This document shows positions 44,687-53,915 of a stretch of DNA of 64,000 nucleotides, piece by piece (the first letter of the stretch is position 1; each line of letters opens with the position of its first letter). This DNA is from Labilithrix sp. (GTDB lineage Bacteria; Myxococcota_A; Polyangia; Polyangiales; Polyangiaceae), in the NCBI GenBank assembly GCA_019637175.1, contig JAHBWD010000043.1, positions 1 to 64,000 on the forward strand. Direction: 5' to 3'. Position numbers and translations under genes: made by a program. The notes below the pieces were generated by a model. It searched no databases. It saw only the letters and a program-made list of their open reading frames with translations, and was not told the DNA's origin.

Positions 44687-45697
44687 GTGAAGCGGTCCCT
44701 CGTCTTTCACCTGACGCTCGCGCTCGCGATCTGGGGCTGCAAGGCGAAGGACGTCGGCGAGGCCGAAGCGAAGAAAGACGTCGCGTGGCTCTCGGAGCAG
44801 GCGACGCCGCAGGCGACCGCGGCCCTCGGCCGCCTCGCCGACGCGGATCCGCGCGCGCTGAGCGCCCTCGAGCGCCGCGCAGGACACGACGTCAACGCCT
44901 ACATCGCCGCATGGGAGGCGGTGACCCGGGGCGCGCCGTGGGGCACCGCCTTTCTCCGCGCCGCGCTCGCCGATCCCACGCGCGCCGACGTCGCGGCCAC
45001 CGCGCTCCCGCGGCGCGATCCGCGCTTGGTCCCGTTCGCTCCCGATCTCGAAGGTGCGGTCGTTCGTCTCTCCGCCGGTCAGCGCGGCAGCGTCGTCGCC
45101 GGCGTGCTCGCGAGCATCGGCCCCGCAGCGCACGCGCAGGTCGAGCGACGCCTCGTCGACGCCAAGACGCGCGGCGCGATGTGCGACGGCATCGGGCTGC
45201 CGGAGGCGAGCGGCGACGCGAAGTCTCTCGTCCTCGCGGTGCCCGCCGACGCGCGCGATCACCAGTCGTGCGTCGCCGTCGTGCTCGCGATGGCCGGCTC
45301 CGAAGACGTCGTCATCGATTGGCTCGCGACGGGCGCGGAGCCCGGGCTCCTCAGCGCCGCGGCGAAGAGCCAGCTCGCGTGCGCGCGCGTCGGCGCGATG
45401 TGGGCCAAGGGGCTGCCCGAGCGCCCTGCCGAGAGCCACGCCGCCCTCGCCGTTCCTCTCCAGCTCTCGATCAAGCGGTGCGCGCCCACGCTCGATCCGG
45501 TCCTCGGCGATCTCCTGACGAAGGCTCCGCGCGCGCGCGGCGCGATCCTCCAGGCGATCGATCCCTACTCCGCCGATCTCAAGGACATGAAGCAGACGTG
45601 CAAGGCGCTTCGCGGCGGATGGGTCGGCGGCGAGCCTCCGCGCAATCGCGAGCGCGCGGGCGACGCGCTCGCGCACGGCTGCGTCTTCGCGCGCTGA
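44687..45697 (+). CDS. hypothetical lipoprotein
   Basis: The 336-residue protein starts at GTG 44687 with a lipoprotein signal (LALAIWGCKAK, Cys18). The body is Ala-rich and helical with repeat-like units (LGRLADADPRALSALERRAG, SVVAGVLASIGPAAHAQVERRL), suggesting HEAT-type repeats, plus several spaced Cys (AMCDG, HQSCVAV, LACARV, IKRCAPT, KQTCKAL, HGCVFAR) that could form disulphides. No family recognised. It is divergent from the epimerase gene. Confidence 0.7.
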   Translation: MKRSLVFHLTLALAIWGCKAKDVGEAEAKKDVAWLSEQATPQATAALGRLADADPRALSALERRAGHDVNAYIAAWEAVTRGAPWGTAFLRAALADPTRADVAATALPRRDPRLVPFAPDLEGAVVRLSAGQRGSVVAGVLASIGPAAHAQVERRLVDAKTRGAMCDGIGLPEASGDAKSLVLAVPADARDHQSCVAVVLAMAGSEDVVIDWLATGAEPGLLSAAAKSQLACARVGAMWAKGLPERPAESHAALAVPLQLSIKRCAPTLDPVLGDLLTKAPRARGAILQAIDPYSADLKDMKQTCKALRGGWVGGEPPRNRERAGDALAHGCVFAR

Positions 45698-45723
45698 GAG
45701 CGCGAGTCTTCGAGCGCGTCGGT

Positions 45724-46481
<758 letters not shown>

Positions 46482-46482
<1 letters not shown>

Positions 46483-47312
46483 CAGTCGGCTCCTCGCTCC
46501 TGCCCCGCGGGCTCTTTCGGCGCGAGGCTCGCCTGCTTCGCCGCGAGCTCCTCTTCGTCTTCGCCGAGATACGCGGCGAGGACCTTCGGATCGGCGCGCA
46601 CCTCTTCGGGCGTGCCGTGCGCGATCGTTTCGCCGTGATCGAGCACGTGGATCTCCTCGCACACGCCCATGACGACCTGCATGTTGTGCTCGACGAGCAC
46701 GACCGAGAGGTCGAACGTGTCGCGGAGCCAGCGGATCTGCGTCTTCAGGCCCTCGGCCTCGCCGTAGTTCATGCCCGCGGCCGGCTCGTCGAGCAAGAGG
46801 AGCTTGGGCTCGAGCATCATCGCCCGCGCGATCTCGAGGCGGCGCTGGTTGCCGTAGGGCAGCGACGTCGGCGCTTCGTCGGCGTGCTCGTGCAGATCGA
46901 ACACGCGCAAGAGCTCCATCGCCCGCTTGTGCATCGCCGCTTCGTCTTCGTAGTGCACCGGCAGCCGGAGCACGGCCGCGGCGAGGTGCGCGCGCTTCTG
47001 GAGCTCGCACGCCACGAGGAGGTTCTCGATGACGCTGAGCTGCCCGAACAGGCGGATGTTCTGGAAGGTGCGCCCGATGCCCACGGCCGCGATCTGCGCG
47101 GGCGCGAGCGGCGCCATGTCTTTGTCGCCGAAGCGAATCGACCCTTGGTCGTGCTTGTAGACACCGGTGATCAGGTTGAACACCGTCGTCTTGCCCGCGC
47201 CGTTCGGGCCGATGAGGCCGAAGATGACCTTCTCCTTCACCGTGAACGACACGTCGCCGACGGCGCGGAGGCCGCCGAAGTTCTTCGTGACGTGCTCGAG
47301 GACGAGCTTCAT
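46482..47312 (-). CDS. livG: branched-chain amino acid ABC transporter ATPase LivG
   Basis: The 276-residue ABC ATPase has Walker A GPNGAGKT (35-42), GIGRTFQNIRLFGQLSVIENLLVA, signature LPYGNQRRLEIARAM, Walker B LLLLDEPAAGMNYGEAE and VVLVEHNMQVVMGVCEEIHVLDHGE, all typical of LivG. The C-terminus carries an extra polar 20-residue tail. It overlaps livM by four bases and livF by one base, forming a tight three-gene unit. Confidence 0.95.
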
Positions 47313-48451
47313 CCCTTCGCCCTCTTCTTCTGGAACAGCTCGCGCTCCCCGAGCAGCCCCTCCGGACGCATGATCATCAGCCCCACGAGCACCATCGCGT
47401 AGATGATCATGCGCAGCGCGTTGAGATCATGGAAGACGAGCGCGCCGATGCGCACCAGGATCGGCGCCGACCCGTCGCCGACCGCGTCGGAGAGCCTGCG
47501 GAGGCGCTGAACGATGTCGGTCGACTGGAGGAGCTCGATCGCCTTGATGCTGAACGTGATGAACACCCCGCCGATCGCCGCGCCGCTCACGCTGCCCGAG
47601 CCGCCGAGGATGACCATCGTGATCGCGTCGAACGACGCCTGGAAGTTGTAGCTGTCGGGGTTCACGACGGGCGTTCCGTCGCGCATGATCCCCATGAGGC
47701 CCCCGGCGATGCCCGCGCCCACCGCGGCGATCACGAACGAGGTGACCTTGTAGCGCGTGGGGTCGACGCCGACCGCGGCGGCCGCGATGTCGTCTTCGCG
47801 GAGCGCGCGGAGCGCGCGGCCCCAGCCGCTGAACTTGATGCGCCACGCGACGACGCCGAGCAAGAACGCGAGCCCGAACACCCAGAACGGACCGGCGTAG
47901 AGCGGCACGCCCTGGTTCTCGATGCCCTGATAGCCGTTCTGCCCGCCGAGCTTCGAGAGCGCGCCGCCGATCCCGGACGCGTCGCTTCCGGCGTTGGCCG
48001 TGGCGATCACGAGCCTGAAGATCTCCGCGAACCCGAGCGTGACGATCGCGAGGTAGTCGCCCTTGAGGCGCAAGCTCGGGAGGCCGACGAGGAAGCCGAA
48101 GATCCCCGCGAGCGTGGCCGAGCCGAGGAGGCACACGGGCACGACGAGGAACGAGCGACCGAACGACGTGTCGCCGCCGCCGAGCGCCGCGTGGAGGTTC
48201 GAGGCGATGACCGCGCTCGTGTATCCGCCGATCCCGACGAAGCCGGCATGGCCGATCGAGAACTGCCCCGCCATCCCGTTGATGACGTTGAGCGAGAGCG
48301 CGACGATGACGTTGCACGCCGCGAGCATGAGGAGCTGGCGGATCGAGCTGTCGGGGAGGATGTCGCGCAGGAAGAAGTCGAGCAGCACGACCACCACGAG
48401 GACGCCCGCCCCGACGAAGGCGATGCGACGAGATTTCTTCCTCGGGGCCAT
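47309..48451 (-). CDS. livM: branched-chain amino acid ABC transporter permease LivM
   Basis: The 380-residue permease has about ten membrane helices. Signatures are NVIVALSLNVINGMAGQFSIGHAGFVGIGGY, GLPSLRLKGDYLAIVTLGFAEIFRL and SFDAITMVILGGSGSVSGAAIGG, as in LivM. A loop with VFHDLNALR near the C-terminus is longer than usual. The partner permease LivH and a LivK-type binding protein, normally upstream, are missing; the upstream neighbour is sspB. The transporter must borrow those parts from elsewhere or use a single permease. Confidence 0.94.
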   Translation of the reverse strand: MAPRKKSRRIAFVGAGVLVVVVLLDFFLRDILPDSSIRQLLMLAACNVIVALSLNVINGMAGQFSIGHAGFVGIGGYTSAVIASNLHAALGGGDTSFGRSFLVVPVCLLGSATLAGIFGFLVGLPSLRLKGDYLAIVTLGFAEIFRLVIATANAGSDASGIGGALSKLGGQNGYQGIENQGVPLYAGPFWVFGLAFLLGVVAWRIKFSGWGRALRALREDDIAAAAVGVDPTRYKVTSFVIAAVGAGIAGGLMGIMRDGTPVVNPDSYNFQASFDAITMVILGGSGSVSGAAIGGVFITFSIKAIELLQSTDIVQRLRRLSDAVGDGSAPILVRIGALVFHDLNALRMIIYAMVLVGLMIMRPEGLLGERELFQKKRAKG

Positions 48452-48515
48452 GCCGAAGCCGCCTTCTACCGCATCCCCGATGGCGCGCGAGCCGAAAGAG
48501 TCGCGAAAAAGCGAG

Positions 48516-49208
48516 CTACTTCACGACGCGCAGGTAGGGCGGCAGCTCGCGCTTCGGCCGGCTCGGATCGCGCCGCGGAGGCATTCCCCCGCGTGAGGCG
48601 GGGACCGACGGGACGCTCTCGGCCGAGGGTCGCTCTTCTTCGGTGGTCGGGCTCGAGCGCTTGACGGGCACCGCTGCGGGCGCAGGGACGGCCACGAGGA
48701 CGGGGCGCCCCTCCTCCTTCTTCTTCCTCGACTTCTTGCCGCCCGAGGAGGCCTCTTTCGCGCGAGGTGCGCGCTCTTCATCTGCCGCTGCGCTCTTGCG
48801 GCGCCCGCGCGGCGCGGCGACGGGCGCCGACTCGCGATCCGGCGGCGCCTTCGCGGGCCCCTTCTTCTCGTCGACGACCTTCACCGCGAGCTCCTGCGGA
48901 ACGTCGTCGGGCCAGACCATGCCTCGCCCGTCTTCCCCCACCATCGCGAAGACGCTCGGCCACGGCACGACGCAGAAGAACGGCGTGCGGCTGAACGAGA
49001 GCGTGCAGCTCATGCTCTCGTCGTCGAGGCGCAGATCGGGGATCGGCACCGGCATGTTCAGGCCGATCTTGAGGATGAGGCGCGGCTCCTTGCGGAACTG
49101 CGGCGGCACCACGACTCCCTTCGCGCGCGGATCGAGATAGACGTCGACGTTCGAACGCTCCAGCAGCGCGAGCGCGACCTCTTTCTTCGGCGGCAAGAGT
49201 TGAGTCAT
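48516..49208 (-). CDS. sspB: SspB-like ClpXP specificity factor with basic tail
   Basis: The 230-residue protein. Residues 1-110 match the SspB fold: VDVYLDPRAKGVVVPPQF, LILKIGLNMPVPIPDLRLDD, SCTLSFSRTPFFCVVPWPSVFAMVGEDG and GMVWPDDVP. SspB delivers ssrA-tagged and other substrates to ClpXP. The remaining 120 residues are disordered, Lys/Arg/Pro-rich, with GGKKSRKKKEEG and a closing PPYLRVVK. That end resembles the short C-terminal ClpX-binding motif of SspB proteins. The tethered layout fits the family; the long basic linker is unusual. Confidence 0.82.
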   Translation of the reverse strand: MTQLLPPKKEVALALLERSNVDVYLDPRAKGVVVPPQFRKEPRLILKIGLNMPVPIPDLRLDDESMSCTLSFSRTPFFCVVPWPSVFAMVGEDGRGMVWPDDVPQELAVKVVDEKKGPAKAPPDRESAPVAAPRGRRKSAAADEERAPRAKEASSGGKKSRKKKEEGRPVLVAVPAPAAVPVKRSSPTTEEERPSAESVPSVPASRGGMPPRRDPSRPKRELPPYLRVVK

Positions 49209-49263
49209 CAGCCCCTCATCCTTCTAGCGCGCCTTTTCGTCATCTGCCAGTGTCACAAGCCCG

Positions 49264-49947
49264 ATGGACTTTGCACGCCGGGCGCACCCGGCACGTCCGC
49301 CATGTTCGCGCGCCACGATCTTGAACGTCCCGCCGATGCCGTGCGTGGTGGCGGGCCGCGCGCCGGGCCCGGTGTTCGATGCGTGGGGGTGGTGCGCGAG
49401 CGACGTCATCGCGTGGCGGCGCCTCGACCCATGGAGCGCGTCGAGCACGGAGTCGTCGATCGACGGGAAAAATCCAGCCGATCTCGTCTTCGTGCTTCAT
49501 GAAGATGCAGACTGCACGTTCTTGCCGCGCGAGCTCGCGCGCCTCCACGCGATCGGCTACGGCCTCACGAACGAGTGGGCGCTCGCGCCGTGGGCCATCG
49601 ACGACGCGACCGACCTCTTCTTCGAGCACGGGGTGCGGCCGCGCGACGTTTTGTGGCTCGCGGCCCCCTCGCTCGACGCGCTGGTGTGGGGGCTCCACGA
49701 CTGGGTGCACTTCCACAACCACGGCCCGTTCGATCAGCCTGCGATGACGGAGCTCCAGTGCGATCTCGTCGCGCTCGCCTGGCTCCGGCTCAACCGGGAA
49801 GCGATCGGCGTGGGCGATCGCGAAATCGAGCGCGTCGCCTGCGATCTCGCGGCGCTCTCGCGGTCTCGCTTCGCGAACGAGGGCCTCTGCCCGCCTCACG
49901 ACGATCTCGAGGCGCTCTTCGCCGGCCCCTATCCGTCATCGCTGTGA
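49264..49947 (+). CDS. hypothetical protein with HDWVHFHNH motif
   Basis: The protein is up to 227 residues; ATG 49336 (MPCVVAG) is an alternative start. The middle is rich in Trp/Asp/His. HDWVHFHNHG at about residues 144-153, followed by ELQCDLVALAWLRLNR, could bind a metal through its three His plus Glu/Asp. FVLHEDADCTFLPRELARLHAIGYGLTNEW precedes it. There is no signal peptide or membrane helix. The 3' end overlaps the convergent SDR gene by 12 bases. Family not recognised. Confidence 0.65.
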   Translation: MDFARRAHPARPPCSRATILNVPPMPCVVAGRAPGPVFDAWGWCASDVIAWRRLDPWSASSTESSIDGKNPADLVFVLHEDADCTFLPRELARLHAIGYGLTNEWALAPWAIDDATDLFFEHGVRPRDVLWLAAPSLDALVWGLHDWVHFHNHGPFDQPAMTELQCDLVALAWLRLNREAIGVGDREIERVACDLAALSRSRFANEGLCPPHDDLEALFAGPYPSSL

Positions 49948-50709
49948 CGACATGCGCCTCGAGATCGAGGCGTGCACCGCGTACGGCAAGTGCCGTGAGA
50001 GCGCCGTCAGCCAGTCGAGCGGCAGAGGAAACGCGAGGATCCGCGGCGCCTTCTGGAGGCGATCGGCGATGACGCGCGCCGCCTTCGGCGCGTCCCACAT
50101 GAACGGCATGGGAAATTCGTTCTTCTCCGTGATCGGCGTGTCGACGAAGCCGGGCTGAACGTCCGTCACGGCGAGCCCCGAAGGATCGAGGTCGATGCGC
50201 AGCCCCTCGAGGAAGACGCTGAGCGCCGCCTTGCTCGCGCTGTAGACCGCCGACGTCGGCAGGGCGCGACGCCCGGCGAGGCTCGAGACGCCGACGAGCT
50301 GCCCCGCCTTCTGCGCGAGCATGATCGGGATCGCCGCGATCAGCGTCGCCATCGCGCCGCGCACGTTCACGTCGATCATCCGCGCCATGGCGGCGACCTG
50401 CATCTGCGACGCGTGGGCCACGCCTCCGATCCCCGCGTTGGCGATGACCATGTCGAGCGACCCCAGCTCGCGCTCGGCGCGGCGCACCGTCTCTGCGGCC
50501 GCTTCGGGATCGGCCACGTCGCACGCCGCGTGCGTCGCGCTGCCCCCCGTCGCGGTGATCTGCTCGCAGAGCGAAGCGAGCTCCGCCTCGCGCCGCGCCA
50601 CCGCCATCACGCGCGCGCCTCGGCGCGCATACTCGATCGCGAGCGCGCGGCCGATGCCGCTCGACGCTCCGGTGATCAGCACCGTGGTGGGGGCGCGTCG
50701 CTTGGCCAT
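49936..50709 (-). CDS. short-chain dehydrogenase/reductase
   Basis: The 257-residue classical SDR has cofactor site TGASSGIG (13-20), NAG (91-93), catalytic Ser142/143 with Tyr156 and Lys160 (YSASK), and PGFVDTPIT after the active site. The N-terminal Arg residues in ARREAEL suggest NADP preference. The C-terminal end (PLPLDWLTALSRHLPYAVHASISRR) is of the type that may associate with membranes in lipid-related SDRs. It lies 20 bases downstream of the phospholipase C-like gene on the same strand. Substrate unknown. Confidence 0.92.
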   Translation of the reverse strand: MAKRRAPTTVLITGASSGIGRALAIEYARRGARVMAVARREAELASLCEQITATGGSATHAACDVADPEAAAETVRRAERELGSLDMVIANAGIGGVAHASQMQVAAMARMIDVNVRGAMATLIAAIPIMLAQKAGQLVGVSSLAGRRALPTSAVYSASKAALSVFLEGLRIDLDPSGLAVTDVQPGFVDTPITEKNEFPMPFMWDAPKAARVIADRLQKAPRILAFPLPLDWLTALSRHLPYAVHASISRRMSSQR

Positions 50710-50729
50710 GCGCCCTTGTACTACGAACG

Positions 50730-52202
50730 CTATGGATGCACGATGCGCACGGCCCCGAGGCGCTCGGCGTGCTCCAGCCACGCGGCGATGCGCTCCTGAT
50801 CGGATCGATGATCCACCTTCGGCGCGACGCCGTCGGCGACCATCTTCTCGAGCACCGGCTGGCTGTGCTGGCCGACGCCGTCGTAGAGCGCCGTTTCCAT
50901 CGTCATGACGACCTTGGGCATGCCCGGCGGCGGAGGCGAGGGCGACTTGCTCCGCACCTTCGCCGGATCGATGCAGTCGCTGACGTCGCTCGCGGCGTCC
51001 ATGCGCTTCGAGAGGCTCTTGATGTCGAAGCGCGTCTTGAGCGTCGCCGCGACCGAAGAGTGCTCGAGCTGCGTCTTGCAGACGTAGCCCTTCTTCACCG
51101 TCGGGCCGATCACGAAGGCGGGCACGCGGAAGCCCTGGCGCTGGAAGTCGGCGAGATCGTCGACGGCAACGGGCGGCGCGACGTGATCGAAGAAGCCGCC
51201 GTGCTCGTCGTACGTGATGATGAAGAGCGTCTTGTTCCAGGCGGGGCCGTCGGCGAGCGCCTTGTACACGCTCGCCACGAACGCCTGCCCGCGCTGGATG
51301 TTGTGCGACGGGTGATCGTCGCTCGCCATGTAGTCGGGATCGATGATGCTGAAGCTCGGGAGCGTGCCGTTCTTGGCCGCCGTGAAGAACTCGCCGATGC
51401 CGGCCGAAGGGTTGAGCGAGAGGAGCTTGCCGACGAAGCCGCCGACGTACCAGGTCGTCGCCCCGGCCGCGTAGTTCTTGAACGTGAGCTTCTTGTCTTT
51501 GAGGCGATCCCAGATCGTGTCGGGGGCGCCGGTGAGGAAGGGGCTGTTGCTCGTTTTTCCCTTCGACGTCGTGGCGTGGAGGTAGAAGCGGTTCGGCCAC
51601 GTCGGCCCGAGCACGCTCGCGAACCAGCTGTCGCAGATCGCGAAGTTGTCGGCGAACCAGTAGTAGAGCGGGATCTGCGAGCGATCGTGGTAGCCCATCA
51701 CCTCGTCTTGCGACGCGCCGACGTGCGCCTTGACGAAGCCGTCGTTCTGGCCCGCGTTGTACTGCGCGTGACACGCCTCCCACCCGTGAGGCGGATCCTC
51801 CGGGGTGAAGTTCGACATCTTGAACACCTGCACCGGCGATCCGTCGGGCGCAGGGTTCGTTTCGGTGCCCGCGAGGCCTTCGACCGTCGCCTTGCCGGCG
51901 TAGCCCGCGTCGAGCGCGAGCGCGCCGAGGAAGTGATCGAACGAGCGGTTCTCCATCATCAAGACGACGATGTGATCGATCCCCGCGAGCAGCTCGCGCG
52001 CGCTGAGCGGCGGCTCCTCGGCCGGAGGCGGCGCGTCGCCCGGCGGCGCGACGGCAGCCGGCGGCGCGGCGGCCGGCGGAGCCGCGCCCGGCGGCGCTTC
52101 CGCAGGCGGATCGATCTCCGCGGTCGTCCCGCATCCCGCGATCCCCACCGAGGCGGCGATCAGCGCGTTTCGTCGCGTGAGCTTGGTGTCTCGGTCGCTC
52201 AT
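50730..52202 (-). CDS. phosphoesterase/phospholipase C-family Tat lipoprotein
   Basis: The 490-residue protein has a twin-arginine signal (KLTRRNALIAAS) with a lipobox (IAGCG), then an Ala/Pro-rich linker. A phosphoesterase domain (PF04185) follows, with metal/active-site blocks MMENRSFDHFLG (83-94), NRFYLHATTS and TYDEHGGFFDHV. Relatives include non-haemolytic phospholipase C and acid phosphatase AcpA. It is predicted to be exported folded and lipid-anchored, cleaving phosphodiesters such as phospholipids. ATG 52202 places the twin arginine at residues 10-11; the longer frame is unnecessary. Confidence 0.9.
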   Translation of the reverse strand: MSDRDTKLTRRNALIAASVGIAGCGTTAEIDPPAEAPPGAAPPAAAPPAAVAPPGDAPPPAEEPPLSARELLAGIDHIVVLMMENRSFDHFLGALALDAGYAGKATVEGLAGTETNPAPDGSPVQVFKMSNFTPEDPPHGWEACHAQYNAGQNDGFVKAHVGASQDEVMGYHDRSQIPLYYWFADNFAICDSWFASVLGPTWPNRFYLHATTSKGKTSNSPFLTGAPDTIWDRLKDKKLTFKNYAAGATTWYVGGFVGKLLSLNPSAGIGEFFTAAKNGTLPSFSIIDPDYMASDDHPSHNIQRGQAFVASVYKALADGPAWNKTLFIITYDEHGGFFDHVAPPVAVDDLADFQRQGFRVPAFVIGPTVKKGYVCKTQLEHSSVAATLKTRFDIKSLSKRMDAASDVSDCIDPAKVRSKSPSPPPPGMPKVVMTMETALYDGVGQHSQPVLEKMVADGVAPKVDHRSDQERIAAWLEHAERLGAVRIVHP

Positions 52203-52273
52203 GGCGGCGGAAAAGTACTCTCCGAACGGCGACGAGACACGCACGAGCGACCCGCGATACCGTTTCGAGACGC

Positions 52274-53545
52274 GTGCGCTCCTCCCTCATTTTCCCTGTC
52301 TTCGCGGGCTTGTTCGCGGCGTGCCCCGCGCCGTCACCACAAGGTGCGACACCTCTCGCAGCGCCGGCCGACGCGATCGAGCTCGTCGAGACCGCACCGA
52401 TCGAGACCACGCTCGATCACCCCGACGTCGCCGACGCCGCAGACGTCTGGGTCGCGATGATCGATCGCGCGCAGAAGAGCGTCGACTTCGCCGAGTTCTA
52501 CGCGAGCGAGCCCGACGCCGCCGATCGCGCGCGCGCGTCGAGCAAGCTCACGCCCGTCATCGCCGCGATCGGGCGCGCGACCGCGCGCGGCGTCAGGGTG
52601 CGCTTCCTCGCCGACGCGCTCTTCTCTTCGAAGTACCCGGACACGCTCGCCGAGCTCGAGCGCGCGGGCGTCGTCGTGCGCAAGATCGACGTCGGCAAGC
52701 GCTCGGGCGGCGTGCTCCACGCGAAGTACTTCGTCGTCGACGGCGCGGAGGCGTACATCGGCAGCCAGAACTTCGACTGGCGCGCGCTCGCGCACATCCA
52801 GGAGATGGGCGTTCGCGTCTCGTCACCCGCGATCGCGCGCGCGCTCCTCGACGTGCTCGAGACCGACTGGGCGCTCGCCGACGCGTCGACGCCCGCCGGC
52901 GCGCGCGTCAAGACGCGCGACGTCGCGCCGATCCGCACGTCGACCGGCGAGACCGTCTCGCTCGTGCTCTCGCCCAAGGGATGGCTCGCCGACGAGAGCG
53001 CCTGGGACCTTCCCAAGATCGTCGCCCTGCTCGACGGCGCGAAGGCGGCGATCGACCTCCAGGTGCTCACCTACAAGACGAAGGATCGCGACGGCGGGCC
53101 CTTCTTCACGCTCGACGACGCGCTCCGCCGCGCCGCCGCGCGAGGCGTGCGCGTTCGCGTGCTCGTCTCCGACTGGTCGAGCAAGCCCGGGAGCGACGGT
53201 CGCAAGGCGCTCGACGCGCTCGCGTCGAACGGCGTCGACGTGCGCGTGATCGCCATTCCGCCGTGGTCGGGCGGCGAGATCCCGTTCGCCCGCGTCGCGC
53301 ACGCCAAGTACTTGATCGTCGACGGCGCGAGCGCCTGGGTGGGCACGAGCAACTGGGAGGGCGACTACTTCTTCAAGAGCCGCAACGCCGGCGTCGTCGT
53401 GACGGGCGGCAAGCTGCCCGCGAGGCTCGACGGCGTCTTCGAGGACGGCTGGACGAGCCCCTACGCGAAGCCGCTCACGAGCGCCGCCGAAGCGCCGCCC
53501 GCAAGCGCAGCTCCACCATCAAGCAGCGGTCCTGCACGACCGTGA
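52274..53545 (+). CDS. phospholipase D-like lipoprotein
   Basis: The 423-residue protein starts at GTG 52274 with a short lipoprotein signal (VFAGLFAACPAP). Two PLD modules carry HxKxxxxD motifs: LHAKYFVVDGAEAYIGSQNFDWR in the first and AHAKYLIVDGASAWVGTSNWEGDYF in the second, so both catalytic halves are intact. It cleaves or transfers phosphodiesters at the cell surface or periplasm. The C-terminal 25 residues are Ala/Pro/Ser-rich and overlap the convergent CoA-binding gene by 71 bases. It is divergent from the phospholipase C-like gene across 71 bases. Confidence 0.9.
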   Translation: MRSSLIFPVFAGLFAACPAPSPQGATPLAAPADAIELVETAPIETTLDHPDVADAADVWVAMIDRAQKSVDFAEFYASEPDAADRARASSKLTPVIAAIGRATARGVRVRFLADALFSSKYPDTLAELERAGVVVRKIDVGKRSGGVLHAKYFVVDGAEAYIGSQNFDWRALAHIQEMGVRVSSPAIARALLDVLETDWALADASTPAGARVKTRDVAPIRTSTGETVSLVLSPKGWLADESAWDLPKIVALLDGAKAAIDLQVLTYKTKDRDGGPFFTLDDALRRAAARGVRVRVLVSDWSSKPGSDGRKALDALASNGVDVRVIAIPPWSGGEIPFARVAHAKYLIVDGASAWVGTSNWEGDYFFKSRNAGVVVTGGKLPARLDGVFEDGWTSPYAKPLTSAAEAPPASAAPPSSSGPARP

Positions 53546-53915
53546 TGCCGGCCGCCGAGAGGCGCTCGGCGAACGCGTCGTCGCGGATCTGCTGCTGGAG
53601 CCAGACGCTCATCGGCTTGGCGGCGAGCAAGTCGTCGAGGTGCGGCGCGAGATCCTGCGAGCGACGGAACACGTTGACCATGTCGATCGGCGGCGGCACG
53701 TCGGCGACGCGCCGGTAGACCGGCTTTCCCAGGATCGTCGTCACGTCGGGGTAGTAGACCGGCACGGGCACGACGTCGTAGCCCATCTCCGCGAGGAAGC
53801 TGGGCACGTAGAACGCCGGCTGATCGGCTTGCTGCTCCGTCTTGATCCCGAGGACGGCGATCCGCCGGACGCGCTCGAGGAGATCGGTGATCTCCTCGAA
53901 CGAGTCGACGATCAG
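53475..53915 (-). CDS. CoA-binding domain protein (YccU-like)
   Basis: The protein is about 146 residues. The Rossmann-like CoA-binding domain shows RIAVLGIKTE, FLAEMGYDVVPVPVYYPDVTTILGKPVYRRVADV, PIDMVNVFRRS and the ending VQDRCLMVELR. The start is unclear. No ATG, GTG or TTG precedes the conserved region; CTG at 53915, overlapping the stop of the upstream vWA gene, is the best candidate and would need coupled initiation. The 3' end overlaps the phospholipase D-like gene by 71 bases. Family function is uncertain (acyl-CoA or nucleotide binding). Confidence 0.72.
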   Translation of the reverse strand: MIVDSFEEITDLLERVRRIAVLGIKTEQQADQPAFYVPSFLAEMGYDVVPVPVYYPDVTTILGKPVYRRVADVPPPIDMVNVFRRSQDLAPHLDDLLAAKPMSVWLQQQIRDDAFAERLSAAGITVVQDRCLMVELRLRAALRRRS

